From Clavibacter michiganensis subsp. tessellarius (lineage in GTDB: Bacteria; Actinomycetota; Actinomycetes; Actinomycetales; Microbacteriaceae): 64,000 nucleotides of DNA. The DNA lies in contig NZ_CP040788.1 of NCBI RefSeq assembly GCF_021922985.1, positions 496,001 through 560,000 on the forward strand. The letters run 5' to 3'. Positions 8,357-16,646 of this stretch are shown here, in pieces. The notes beneath the pieces were generated by a model. The model ran no database searches and was not told the DNA's origin. It worked only from the letters and a program-made list of their open reading frames with translations. Both the position numbers and the translations under genes were made by a program. Every line of letters starts with the position of its first letter. Position 1 is the first letter of the stretch.

Positions 8357-9922
8357 ATGACTGACAGTCCCCACGGAGCCGGCGACGACGAGGCCACGCG
8401 CGCACGCGCGACCGGTCCCGACGACTCCGCGACGGGCCCGTCATCCTCCGGTCAGGCGCGCGAGGGCGACCCGGCGACGACCGCCGCATCCTCCGGTGAC
8501 GCGCGCGAGGCCGGATCCTCCTGGCCCGCCCCCGATGGACCCGCGGCCGCCGCCCACCCCGCTCCCACGGCTCCCGCCGCCACGCCGGCCGACCAGCGCG
8601 ACACCCTCGCCTACGGCACGCCCGCCGCCGCCCTCCCGCCGGCCGACGGCGCGATCGCCCCCTCCGCCTCCGCTCCGGGCGAGGCCCCGAAGCCGCCGCG
8701 CCGGAAGGCGGGCAAGGCCCTGCCGCTCGTCGCGATGCTCGCCGTGGGCGCCCTCATCGGCGGCGCGGCGGGCGGCCTCACGACCTGGGCCGTGGCGCAC
8801 GACGACGACTCCTCCGAGGCGGTCAGCCAGTCCCCGGCCAACATCACGGTCAACGACCCCGAGGACGCCACCCCCATCACCGCGGTGGCGGCGAAGGCCT
8901 CGGGATCCGTCGTCACCATCGACGTGGTGGGCGCCCAGGGCAGGGGCACCGGATCCGGCGTCGTCCTCTCCGCCGACGGCTACGTCCTCACGAACACGCA
9001 TGTGGTCACCCTCGACGGCGAGACCGGGGACGGCACCATCCAGGTCAAGACCGCCGACGGCGCGCTCTACACCGCCAAGCTCATCGGCACCGACCCGGTG
9101 GTCGACCTCGCCGTGATCAAGCTCGACGGCGCGAGCGGGATGACGCCCATCGAGTTCGCGGACTCGTCGAAGCTCAACGTCGGCGACACCGCCATCGCGA
9201 TCGGCGCGCCCCTCGGGCTCTCCGGCACCGTCACCGACGGCATCGTGAGCGCGCTCGACCGCAGCATCCAGGTCGCCTCCTCCGCGGCGCCGCAGACGCC
9301 GGGGGACGGCAGCCAGAGCGACGAGACGCCCTTCAACTTCTGGCCGTTCGGCAACGAGGGCCAGGGCGGCTCCGGGGGACAGGGCGGCTCCGGCGGCCAG
9401 GCGCAGCCGGCGGCGAACATCAACCTCGCGGTGATCCAGACCGACGCGGCGATCAACCCCGGCAACTCCGGCGGCGCGCTCCTCGACGGCGACGGCAAGC
9501 TCATCGGCGTCAACGTGGCCATCGCGAACGCCAGCGGGACGAGCGGCACCTCCGGGAACATCGGCGTCGGATTCGCGATCCCCTCCAACCTCGCCAAGCG
9601 CGTGGGCCAGGAGATCATCCAGGACGGGTCCGCCTCGCACGGCCTCCTGGGCGCGAGCGTCCGCGACGTCGCCAAGGGCGACTCGTCCACCCCGGTCGGC
9701 GGCGCGTTCATCGCCGAGCCGCAGAGCGGCGGGGCGGCGGCGGCGGCCGGCCTCAAGACGGGCGACATCGTCACGGCCTTCGACGGGCGTCCCATCAGCA
9801 AGGCCAGCGACCTCACGGCGCAGGTCCGCGCGATGCCGGGCGGCAGCGACGTGCAGCTGACCGTCCTTCGCGGCGGCCAGAAGCAGCAGGTCGACGTGAA
9901 GCTCGGCACGCTGCAGCAGTAG
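8357..9922 (+). CDS. HtrA/DegP-family serine protease with PDZ domain
   Basis: This membrane-anchored envelope protease handles misfolded exported proteins. The layout over 521 residues is a disordered Ala/Pro-rich cytoplasmic region (1-115), one transmembrane helix (about 118-142), a trypsin-like domain (about 165-420) with catalytic triad H215, D250 and S371 in GNSGG, and a C-terminal PDZ domain (about 425-515). A Gly/Gln/Ser-rich insert (about 315-352) sits inside the protease domain, where HtrA proteins have a variable loop. The ATG at 8357 follows GAGAGGAG. The disordered N-terminus is unusually long. A strong terminator follows. Confidence 0.92.
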   Translation: MTDSPHGAGDDEATRARATGPDDSATGPSSSGQAREGDPATTAASSGDAREAGSSWPAPDGPAAAAHPAPTAPAATPADQRDTLAYGTPAAALPPADGAIAPSASAPGEAPKPPRRKAGKALPLVAMLAVGALIGGAAGGLTTWAVAHDDDSSEAVSQSPANITVNDPEDATPITAVAAKASGSVVTIDVVGAQGRGTGSGVVLSADGYVLTNTHVVTLDGETGDGTIQVKTADGALYTAKLIGTDPVVDLAVIKLDGASGMTPIEFADSSKLNVGDTAIAIGAPLGLSGTVTDGIVSALDRSIQVASSAAPQTPGDGSQSDETPFNFWPFGNEGQGGSGGQGGSGGQAQPAANINLAVIQTDAAINPGNSGGALLDGDGKLIGVNVAIANASGTSGTSGNIGVGFAIPSNLAKRVGQEIIQDGSASHGLLGASVRDVAKGDSSTPVGGAFIAEPQSGGAAAAAGLKTGDIVTAFDGRPISKASDLTAQVRAMPGGSDVQLTVLRGGQKQQVDVKLGTLQQ

Positions 9923-9941
9923 CGACCCCGCAGCAGGGTCA

Positions 9942-9971
9942 GGGGCGGATCGGCGACAGCCGGTCCGCCCC
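9942..9971 (+). terminator. Terminator after htrA
   Basis: A 12-bp stem (one G-T pair) starts at GGGGCGGA and closes at TCCGCCCC around a 6-base loop, followed by TCTCTCT. It lies 20 bases after the htrA stop. Confidence 0.75.
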
Positions 9972-10007
9972 TCTCTCGTGCCGGGATCAGGGGATCCGGC
10001 AGGCTGG

Positions 10008-10013
10008 TAAACT
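10008..10013 (+). promoter_or_regulatory. Candidate -10 box of the envelope glycopolymer operon
   Basis: TAAACT lies 57 bases upstream of the first glycosyltransferase start, just after the htrA terminator. No clear -35 is seen. Confidence 0.4.
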
Positions 10014-10069
10014 CCTGCGAGGCTCGGCCAGGCAGGCCCCGGCCGCACCTCCCCACGAGATCGGCTCAG

Positions 10070-11143
10070 ATGGCGAACCACCCGCGACGCGACCCCGTCG
10101 CCGGCATCCCCGGCGGCCTGCCCGCCGTGTCGTACGTCATGCCCATCCTCAACGAGGCGGCGCACGTGCGCGCGGCGGTGGAGAGCATGATGCGCCAGGA
10201 CTACGCCGGCGACTTCGAGGTCGTCCTCGCGCTGGGTCCGAGCACCGACGGCACGACCGAGGTCGTGCGCGAGATGGCCCGGGCGGATCCGCGCATCACG
10301 AGCGTCGAGAACCCCACGGGCTCCACGCCCGGCGGCCTCAACGCGGCCATCCGCGCCACCCGCAACCCGGTCGTCATCCGCGTCGACGCCCACTCCCTCC
10401 TGCCCCGCGACTACACGCGCATCGCGGTCGAGACGCTGCAGGCCACCGGCGCCGACAACGTCGGCGGCCTCATGTCGGCCGAGGGCCGCACGCCGTTCGA
10501 GAAGGCCGTCGCCCGCGCCTACGGGGCCCGCGTCGGGCTCGGCGGCACCGCGCACCACGTCGGCGGCGAGGAGGGTCCGGCCGAGACCGCGTACCTCGGG
10601 TCGTTCCGCCGGGAGCGGCTCCTCGAGGTGGGGCTCTTCGACGAGGGCGTCCGCCGGGGCCAGGACTGGGAGCTCAACCGGCGCCTCCGCCAGAGCGGCG
10701 GCCTCGTGTGGTTCACGCCCCGGATGAAGGTCACCTACCGCCCCCGCTCCACCTTCCGCTCGCTGGTCCGGCAGTTCTTCGCGACGGGGCTCTGGCGCGG
10801 CGAGCTCGCGCGTCGCTACCCGCGGCAGAACGGCATCCGCTACTTCGTGCCGCCGGTGGCCGTCGCGGGCGTCGCCACGGGGCTCCTCCTCGGTGCCGCG
10901 GGGGTGGTCGGCCCGGCCGTCGGCCTGCCGGGCCTCCGTCGCCTGGTCGGCGCGTTCGCCGTGCCCGGCGTGTACGCGGGCTTCGTCCTCGTGAGCACCG
11001 TCGGCGTCGCGGCGCGCGACGGCGCGTCCACGATGCTGCGGTTCGCGGCGGTGCTGCCGTGCATCCACTTCAGCTGGGGCACCGGCTTCGTGCTCGGCTT
11101 CCTGCACCTCACCGACGACCTCGACGGGCACACGGGCCGATGA
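10070..11143 (+). CDS. Family 2 glycosyltransferase with C-terminal membrane helices (ExoA-like)
   Basis: This 357-residue protein has a GT-A domain (about residues 18-250) and two to three hydrophobic segments at about 260-335. The motifs VSYVMPILNEAAHV (nucleotide site), VIRVDAH (metal-binding region) and GQDWELNRRLRQSGG (catalytic-base and acceptor region) are those of ExoA-like family 2 transferases that add sugars to lipid-linked glycans at the inner membrane face. Its stop overlaps the next ATG as ATGA. It starts a coupled run with a CDP-alcohol phosphotransferase and a second glycosyltransferase, suggesting assembly of a phosphodiester-containing envelope polymer. The donor sugar is unknown. 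Confidence 0.85.
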   Translation: MANHPRRDPVAGIPGGLPAVSYVMPILNEAAHVRAAVESMMRQDYAGDFEVVLALGPSTDGTTEVVREMARADPRITSVENPTGSTPGGLNAAIRATRNPVVIRVDAHSLLPRDYTRIAVETLQATGADNVGGLMSAEGRTPFEKAVARAYGARVGLGGTAHHVGGEEGPAETAYLGSFRRERLLEVGLFDEGVRRGQDWELNRRLRQSGGLVWFTPRMKVTYRPRSTFRSLVRQFFATGLWRGELARRYPRQNGIRYFVPPVAVAGVATGLLLGAAGVVGPAVGLPGLRRLVGAFAVPGVYAGFVLVSTVGVAARDGASTMLRFAAVLPCIHFSWGTGFVLGFLHLTDDLDGHTGR

Positions 11144-11961
11144 CCCCCACGACCGACCCCGACGGGCGCGGCCTGCCCGGATCCATCGCCGAGCTCCGTC
11201 GGGTGACGCAGCCGCCCGAGGTGCGCCTGCGCGCCAACGCGGAGCACTGGACGGCGCACCTCTACCTCCGCGACCTCTCGCCGTACCTCACGTGGCTCCT
11301 GCTCCGCACGCGCATCAGCGCCAACGGCGTCACGGTCGTCATGATCCTCACCGGCTGGGCCGCCGCCGCCGCGCTCCTGATCCCCGGCATCGCGGGCGCC
11401 GCGCTCGCGCTCGTGCTCGGCCAGCTGCAGATGCTCGTGGACTGCTGCGACGGCGAGGTGGCGCGCTGGCGCCGCACCTCGTCCCCGGTGGGCCACTTCC
11501 TCGACGCCGTCGGGCACTACTCGACGGAGACGCTGATCGCGCTCGCGCTCGGCATCCGCGCGGCCGCCTACCCCTTCGAGGCGCCCGGCGACCTCCCGTG
11601 GACGACGCTGGCCTTCGCCCTGGCGCTCGTCATCGTCCTGAACAAGGCCCTGAACGACATGGTGCGCGTGGCGCGGGCGTCGGCGGACCTGCCCAAGGCG
11701 CCCGCGGGGGCCGGCACCGTGGCCTCGCAGCGGTCGCTCATCGCCACCGCCCGCCGCATCGTGCGCTTCCTGCCCTTCCACCGGATGTTCCACTCGGTGG
11801 AGCTCACCATCGTGACCTTCGTCGTCGCGCTGGCGGGCCTCGTCGCCGGTCAGCCGGCGACCGACCGGGTGTTCCTCGTCGCTCTCGTGCCGCTCGCGGT
11901 GCTCGCGCTCGTCGGCCACTTCGTCATGATCGTCACCTCGCGCCGGCTGACCTCCGCGTGA
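11140..11961 (+). CDS. CDP-alcohol phosphotransferase family protein with variant motif
   Basis: These membrane enzymes transfer a phospho-alcohol from a CDP-alcohol to an acceptor. This 273-residue protein has about six helices. The signature at residues 101-126 has D101, D104-G105, A108-R109, G118 and D122 in place, but the fourth metal/catalytic aspartate of the family motif (D-x2-D-G-x2-A-R-x8-G-x3-D-x3-D) is H126. It is coupled to the glycosyltransferases on both sides (ATGA and GTGA overlaps), so it is probably a glycopolymer enzyme and not a phospholipid synthase. Whether the His variant is active or typical of an actinobacterial subfamily cannot be told here. Confidence 0.85.
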   Translation: MTPTTDPDGRGLPGSIAELRRVTQPPEVRLRANAEHWTAHLYLRDLSPYLTWLLLRTRISANGVTVVMILTGWAAAAALLIPGIAGAALALVLGQLQMLVDCCDGEVARWRRTSSPVGHFLDAVGHYSTETLIALALGIRAAAYPFEAPGDLPWTTLAFALALVIVLNKALNDMVRVARASADLPKAPAGAGTVASQRSLIATARRIVRFLPFHRMFHSVELTIVTFVVALAGLVAGQPATDRVFLVALVPLAVLALVGHFVMIVTSRRLTSA

Positions 11962-12833
11962 CCGGCGCCCTGCCGCGCGTCGGCGTCGTCGTCCTCAGCC
12001 AGGGGCGTCGGCCGGAGGGGCTGGCGGCCTCCCTCGCCTCGGTCCTGCGCCAGGAGGGCGTCGCGCTCGACGTGGTGGTGGTGGGCAACGGCTGGGACCC
12101 CGTCGGCCTGCCTGCGGGGGTCCGCGGCCTGCACCTCCCCGAGAACCTCGGGATCCCGGCCGGGCGCAACGCCGGCGTGCCGCTCGTGGTCGGCGAGGCG
12201 CTGTTCTTCCTCGACGACGACGAGACCGTCCCGAGCGCGTCGTTCGTCCGGGACGCGCTCGCGCTGATGCGGGACCAGGTCGACGTGGCGCTCATCCAGC
12301 CCCGCATCGTCGACCCGACCGGAGCCGCGACGCCCCGGCGCTGGATCCCGCGCATCCGCAAGGGCGATCCCGCGGACTCGAGCGCCGTCTTCTCCGTGCT
12401 CGAGGGCGCGGTCGTGGTGCGCCGCGACGCGTTCGAGGCGGCCGACGGCTGGGCGGGGGAGTTCTTCTACGCCCACGAGGGGATCGAGCTCGCGTGGCGG
12501 ATCTGGGACCAGGGGCTGCGCGCCTGGTACGCCGGCGACCTCGTCGCCCACCATCCGGCCGTCGCCCCCACCCGGCACGCGGAGTACCACCGCCTGAACG
12601 CGCGCAACCGCGTCTGGCTCGCCCGCCGCAACCTGCCCCTGCCGCTCGTGCCCGTCTACGTCGCGACGTGGACGGCCGTGCAGCTCATTCGCAGCGCCCG
12701 CGGCGCGGACGGGCTCGGCACGTGGCTGCGCGGCTGGCGCGAGGGCTGGACCACCTCCCCGGGCCGACGGCGACCCCTGTCCTGGCGGACCGTCCTCCGG
12801 ATGACGCGCGCGGGCAGGCCGCCCGTCATCTGA
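11958..12833 (+). CDS. Family 2 glycosyltransferase
   Basis: This 291-residue cytoplasmic GT-A protein has the nucleotide-binding strand VGVVVLSQGRRPEGL near the N-terminus, an ENLGIPAGRNAG block, the DDDE metal-binding motif near residue 90, and an EGIELAWRIWDQG block that matches the ED-x-E-L region of rhamnosyl/galactofuranosyl-type family 2 transferases. The GTG at 11958 overlaps the previous stop as GTGA. A probable terminator hairpin straddles its stop codon, so the next gene has its own promoter. Confidence 0.85.
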   Translation: MTGALPRVGVVVLSQGRRPEGLAASLASVLRQEGVALDVVVVGNGWDPVGLPAGVRGLHLPENLGIPAGRNAGVPLVVGEALFFLDDDETVPSASFVRDALALMRDQVDVALIQPRIVDPTGAATPRRWIPRIRKGDPADSSAVFSVLEGAVVVRRDAFEAADGWAGEFFYAHEGIELAWRIWDQGLRAWYAGDLVAHHPAVAPTRHAEYHRLNARNRVWLARRNLPLPLVPVYVATWTAVQLIRSARGADGLGTWLRGWREGWTTSPGRRRPLSWRTVLRMTRAGRPPVI

Positions 12834-12862
12834 TCGTGACACGGCGCCCGGCGGTCACGATC
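12832..12862 (+). terminator. Candidate terminator after the second glycosyltransferase
   Basis: A perfect 9-bp stem GATCGTGAC/GTCACGATC encloses a 13-base GC-rich loop. It starts inside the stop codon. No long T-run follows, only TCT. Confidence 0.5.
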
Positions 12863-12918
12863 TCCTACCGTTCCGCGCCCCCGACCGGGGCCGGGTCGGG
12901 AGCGTCCGGAGCGCTGGC

Positions 12919-12924
12919 TACGGT
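12919..12924 (+). promoter_or_regulatory. Leaderless -10 box of the TagB-like gene
   Basis: TACGGT ends exactly six bases before the ATG at 12931, so transcription should start at or next to the start codon. Confidence 0.65.
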
Positions 12925-12930
12925 GGATGC

Positions 12931-14214
12931 ATGGGTCTCCTGAACGACGCGCGCCTCGGCGTGCGCGCCATCCGCTCGCTCGTCCAGCAGCGTCGGGCGC
13001 GCGGATCCCTGCAGCGCAAGCTCGCGCTGCGTCCGCCGTCGCCGCAGGGCGAGTACCGCATCGCCGTGTACTTCGCCGACTCCGCGGTGAACATGTACCA
13101 GATCCGCCAGTGGTACCGGCCGCTGGTGGAGCTCGCCCGCACGCACCCGGTCGTGATCCTCAGCCGCCACCCCAGCGGGGCCGACGCGCTCCTCGACGAG
13201 AGCCCGCTGCCGGTCGAGTACGTGCGCCGGGTGGCCGACCTCGAGCGCGTGATCGCGGAGCAGGACATCCGCATCGTCCTCTACGTCAACCAGAACACCC
13301 GCAACTTCCAGATGATGCGGTACGGGCGCCGCTGGCACGTCTTCGTCAACCACGGCGAGTCCGACAAGATGTACATGACCACGAACCAGTTCAAGGCGTA
13401 CGACTACAGCCTGATCGCGGGGGACGCGGCCCGCGCCCGGCTCGGCAAGGTGCTCTGGGACTACGACCTCGACCGGCGCGCGATCCCCATCGGCCGTCCG
13501 CAGGCGGACCACTACGCGGGCGAGCTTCCGTTCACGCCGGACGGCCGGACCGTCGTGCTCTACGCCCCCACCTGGGAGGGTGACCGGGCGGCGGCCGCGT
13601 ACGGGTCCATCGCCTCGCACGGCGTCCCGCTCGTGCGCGACCTGATCGCCACGGGTCGGCACCGCGTCGTGTACCGCCCGCACCCGCGCTCGGGCGTCGT
13701 CGACCCCGAGTACGCGCGGGCGAACCGCGAGATCGCGGGCATGCTGGAGCGGGCCAACGCGCAGGACGCCTCCGCGCAGCACGTCGTCGACCGGTCCCGT
13801 GAGCTCGGCTGGCAGCTGTCCGCGGCCGACATGGCCATCGTCGACATCTCGGCCATGGTCTACGACCGGCTGGCGGCCGGGAAGCCGCTCATGGTGACGC
13901 GACCCGTGCAGGCCGAGGCGCAGGTCGACACCGACGGCTACCTCTCCGACTGCGAGTGGCTGACCGCGGAGGACGCCCGCGGCATCGTCGCGCGCCTCGA
14001 CGAGCTGCAGCACGACGCGGCGGCCGACCGGCGGCTCGCGGCGTGGGTGCGCCACTACTTCGGCGACGCGACGCCCGGTGCCGCGACCGCGCGCTTCCAC
14101 GCCGCGATCGACCACCTGCTGGCGGAGTGGGACCGGCACGCCGCCCTGCACGCGCGCGACGAGGCCACCGACGGCGGCGACGCCGAGGTGGACGACGAGG
14201 ACGAGGAGTCCTGA
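12931..14214 (+). CDS. CDP-glycerol glycerophosphotransferase-like protein (TagB/TagF family)
   Basis: This 427-residue protein resembles the GT-B fold teichoic-acid polymerases and primases that transfer glycerol phosphate (or another polyol phosphate) from CDP-polyol to a lipid-linked carrier. Family blocks are the HGESDK segment (about residue 148), VLYAPTWEGDR (about 208-218), VVYRPHPRS (about 248-256), and AADMAIVDISAMVYDRLAAGKPL (about 302-324), which corresponds to the CDP-binding serine/aspartate region. The N-terminal basic amphipathic stretch may touch the membrane and the tail is acidic. A leaderless promoter gives it separate expression. It lies between glycosyltransferases and a TagGH-like exporter, supporting a role in a wall-teichoic-acid-like polymer. 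Confidence 0.82.
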   Translation: MGLLNDARLGVRAIRSLVQQRRARGSLQRKLALRPPSPQGEYRIAVYFADSAVNMYQIRQWYRPLVELARTHPVVILSRHPSGADALLDESPLPVEYVRRVADLERVIAEQDIRIVLYVNQNTRNFQMMRYGRRWHVFVNHGESDKMYMTTNQFKAYDYSLIAGDAARARLGKVLWDYDLDRRAIPIGRPQADHYAGELPFTPDGRTVVLYAPTWEGDRAAAAYGSIASHGVPLVRDLIATGRHRVVYRPHPRSGVVDPEYARANREIAGMLERANAQDASAQHVVDRSRELGWQLSAADMAIVDISAMVYDRLAAGKPLMVTRPVQAEAQVDTDGYLSDCEWLTAEDARGIVARLDELQHDAAADRRLAAWVRHYFGDATPGAATARFHAAIDHLLAEWDRHAALHARDEATDGGDAEVDDEDEES

Positions 14215-14251
14215 GCGCGTCGTCGCCGCGAGGCGCCGGGGTCCCCGCCCG

Positions 14252-15001
14252 CTAGCGCTTGGCGGCCTTCTTCTCCGCGATGCGGATCACGCGGGGCTTC
14301 TTCCCCGGCACCGCGAGGTCGGCCGGGAACGTCGCGGGGGCCGGGCCGAACGCCTGGCGCGAGCTCGCGACGATCTTGCCGCCGAGCATCCGGTTGCCGG
14401 CTCCGCCGATGACGGCGCCGATGCCGAAGGGCACCGCGCGGCCGAGCGCGCTCGCGCCCTGGTTCACGACGAAGCGGCGGATGAAGGCGCGCTTGATCCG
14501 GTCGGCGATGGGCCCGATGGCGAACGACGGCAGGCCGGACGTGATGGCCCGGCCCCAGTTGGCGTTCCGGTCCACGGGCTGGCCGGAGAACTGCCCCGTG
14601 AACTGCTGGATGACCTGCGCGCCGGGGGCGCCGAGCATCATGGTCATGACGAGCGCGCGTGCCCGCACCGGATCCTCGACCGTGATGCCGTGGACCTCGG
14701 TGATGGACTGCGCGAACAGCGCGCTCGCCTCGAGGAAGCCCGCGGTCTCGACGCCCGTCAAGGCGAGCGAGACGCCCGTGCCGATGCCGGGGATGACCGC
14801 GCTGGCGCCCACGGCCGCGCCGCCCGCGGTGACCGCGGCGAGGAATCGCTTCTCCAGGATCGCGATGATGCGGTCGGGGGAGGCCTCCGGGTGACGCGCG
14901 CGGATCGACCGGATGTGGGCGAGCACGACGGGGCGCTGCACGGACAGGAGACGATCGATGCCCGTGGCCACGGCGGGATCGAGCTCGGGTGCGTCGTTCA
15001 T
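14252..15001 (-). CDS. Conserved hypothetical protein, Gly/Ala-rich hydrophobic core
   Basis: I do not recognise this 249-residue protein with certainty. An N-terminal helical domain (1-60) precedes Gly/Ala-rich, membrane-compatible segments (about 65-105) containing PGIGTGVSLAL, then a helical EASALFAQSITEVHG segment, a further Gly-rich stretch near 190-205 and a basic C-terminus. There is a faint resemblance to EcsC-type proteins, but it is not decisive. It is transcribed against its neighbours in the glycopolymer locus. The ATG at 15001 is supported by a leaderless TAGGCT box six bases upstream. Confidence 0.6.
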   Translation of the reverse strand: MNDAPELDPAVATGIDRLLSVQRPVVLAHIRSIRARHPEASPDRIIAILEKRFLAAVTAGGAAVGASAVIPGIGTGVSLALTGVETAGFLEASALFAQSITEVHGITVEDPVRARALVMTMMLGAPGAQVIQQFTGQFSGQPVDRNANWGRAITSGLPSFAIGPIADRIKRAFIRRFVVNQGASALGRAVPFGIGAVIGGAGNRMLGGKIVASSRQAFGPAPATFPADLAVPGKKPRVIRIAEKKAAKR

Positions 15002-15007
15002 GGGGAG

Positions 15008-15013
15008 AGCCTA
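15008..15013 (-). promoter_or_regulatory. Leaderless -10 box of the hypothetical gene ending at 14252
   Basis: TAGGCT on the minus strand ends exactly six bases before the ATG at 15001. Confidence 0.65.
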
Positions 15014-15153
15014 CGCGGCGGCGGCTGATCGTTCGTGCCCTCGGGGTCTGCGCGGCGCACGTGGCACTCCGGCGGTGCCCAGGTGAGCAGGCCGCGAACG
15101 CATGGGACGTCCGCGCTCTGGCTATTCCTTCATGTGGCGGATAAGCATGTGCC

Positions 15154-15477
15154 ATGGTCACCACCGTCTCCGAGGCCGCCGCCGCGTTCGGCGCCCGCGT
15201 GCGCGAGCAGCGCCAGCGCATCGGCATCAGCCAGGAGACGCTCGCCGAGCTCTCCGGCATCCACTGGACCGCGCTGGGCAAGATCGAGCGCGGTCAACGG
15301 AACCCCTCCCTGCGGAACATCATCAAGATCGTGAGCGGCCTCGACGTGGACGCCGGGCTCCTCGTGACGGGCCTCACCGCCGACATGCTGCCGCAGGACG
15401 ACGGCGACTCGCCGGCCGAGCTCATCCGCCTCGAGCGCGAGCGCGACCGGCGCGGCACCACGCCCATCAGAAGCTGA
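15154..15477 (+). CDS. Small XRE/Cro-type helix-turn-helix regulator
   Basis: This 107-residue DNA-binding protein has a lambda-Cro/XRE helix-turn-helix at about residues 12-68, with the ISQETLAELSGIHWTALGKIERG segment spanning the two recognition helices. The C-terminal 35 residues are polar and may mediate dimerisation. A TAAGCA hexamer ends six bases before the ATG, so it is possibly leaderless. Its 3' end overlaps the convergent hypothetical gene by 11 bases. No operator is recognisable. Confidence 0.8.
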   Translation: MVTTVSEAAAAFGARVREQRQRIGISQETLAELSGIHWTALGKIERGQRNPSLRNIIKIVSGLDVDAGLLVTGLTADMLPQDDGDSPAELIRLERERDRRGTTPIRS

Positions 15478-15778
15478 CCCGCCACAGGTACTCGCCTCCG
15501 TCCGGTCGGAACCACCGCACCACGAGGACGGTGTCGAGCGCCAGGTCGTCCCCGCGGATGGTGGTCGACAGCCGCTCGCCGGGCCGCACGGTGACGGGCG
15601 CGCGCGAGAGCATCGTGCCGGAGCCGAGCAGGTGCAGCGAGATGGCGTGCAGCACCTCGTCGCCCACGTTGACGAGCGCGAAGCGCGGACGCTCGAGCGT
15701 GCGGTCGAAGTGCCAGGGCACGCGGTAGGCGGGCTCGGGATCCGGACGGACGGGCAGGGGCGGGACGGGTCGCAGCAT
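15467..15778 (-). CDS. Small hypothetical protein
   Basis: I do not recognise this 103-residue protein. It is beta-rich and acidic/hydrophobic without transmembrane helices or a signal peptide. Alternating strands around RFALVNVGDEVLHAISLHLLGSG suggest an immunoglobulin-like or beta-sandwich fold, but this is inference. The ATG at 15778 is supported by TACCGT exactly six bases upstream. The convergent 11-base overlap with the HTH gene could allow antisense interference. Confidence 0.6.
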   Translation of the reverse strand: MLRPVPPLPVRPDPEPAYRVPWHFDRTLERPRFALVNVGDEVLHAISLHLLGSGTMLSRAPVTVRPGERLSTTIRGDDLALDTVLVVRWFRPDGGEYLWRVSF

Positions 15779-15784
15779 GCGTGC

Positions 15785-15790
15785 ACGGTA
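15785..15790 (-). promoter_or_regulatory. Leaderless -10 box of the small hypothetical gene ending at 15467
   Basis: TACCGT on the minus strand ends exactly six bases before the ATG at 15778. Confidence 0.6.
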
Positions 15791-15854
15791 GGGGCGACGT
15801 GCGACGTGCGCGGTCGAGGGCCTGTGGAGGGGCGGGGCTGGGGAGGAGGGGCGC

Positions 15855-16646
15855 CTAGCCGGCCGTCGCCTTCGGGGCCGGGGGCGGATCGTGGTCGGCG
15901 TTGTAGGCGTCCACGACCCGGTCGATGGGGCCGTCGAGGACCAGCGCGCCCTTGTCGAGGTAGAGGCCGCGCGTGCAGAAGCGGCGCAGGTCCCGCTCGT
16001 TGTGCGAGACGAAGAAGAGGGTGCGGCCCTCCGCCAGCATCTGCTCGATGCGGTGGTAGCACTTCTCGCGGAACGCCTTGTCGCCGACGGCGAGCACCTC
16101 GTCGACCAGCAGGACGGGCTCGTCGAGCCGCGAGATGACCGCGAACGCGATGCGCACCTTCATGCCGCTGGACAGGTGCTTGTACGGGGTGTCCACGAAG
16201 TCGGGGATCTCGGCGAACGCGATGATCTCGTCGAACTGCGCGTCGATCTCCGCCCTCGACATGCCGTGCAGGCCCGCCGTGAGGTAGATGTTGTCGCGCA
16301 CGGTGAGGTCGTTGACGAAGCCGCCCGTGATCTCGATGAGCGGCGCGACGCCCGCGTGCACGCCGATGGCGCCCTCGTCCGGGATCAGCACCTCGGCGAC
16401 CAGCTTGAGGAGCGTCGACTTGCCCTGCCCGTTGCGGCCGACGACGCCGATCGCCTCGCCCGCGCGCACCTCGAAGGTCACGTGGCGCAGCGCCCAGAAC
16501 TCGCCCGGCCGGGCGCGGCGGGCGGATCCGGCGAACAGGTCCTTGAAGCTGCGGCGGGCCTTGCGGTTGCGGCGGAAGCGGATGCCCGCGTCGCGGACGG
16601 CGATGACCGGCGCGGAGGCGTCGGCCGTGGCGGGTGCGGCGTCCAT
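15855..16646 (-). CDS. Polysaccharide/teichoic acid ABC exporter ATPase (TagH/Wzt-like)
   Basis: This 263-residue ATPase has Walker A at residues 70-78 (GRNGQGKST), a signature region HLSSGMKVRIAF and Walker B VLLVDEVLAVGD. The V-D-E-V-L-A-V-G-D form is typical of exporters of O-antigen or teichoic acid. It lacks the long C-terminal carbohydrate-binding or membrane extension found in many Wzt/TagH proteins. Its ATG shares one base with the stop of the permease (TGATG), so the two subunits are coupled. It probably flips a finished lipid-linked polymer made by the neighbouring enzymes. Confidence 0.88.
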   Translation of the reverse strand: MDAAPATADASAPVIAVRDAGIRFRRNRKARRSFKDLFAGSARRARPGEFWALRHVTFEVRAGEAIGVVGRNGQGKSTLLKLVAEVLIPDEGAIGVHAGVAPLIEITGGFVNDLTVRDNIYLTAGLHGMSRAEIDAQFDEIIAFAEIPDFVDTPYKHLSSGMKVRIAFAVISRLDEPVLLVDEVLAVGDKAFREKCYHRIEQMLAEGRTLFFVSHNERDLRRFCTRGLYLDKGALVLDGPIDRVVDAYNADHDPPPAPKATAG

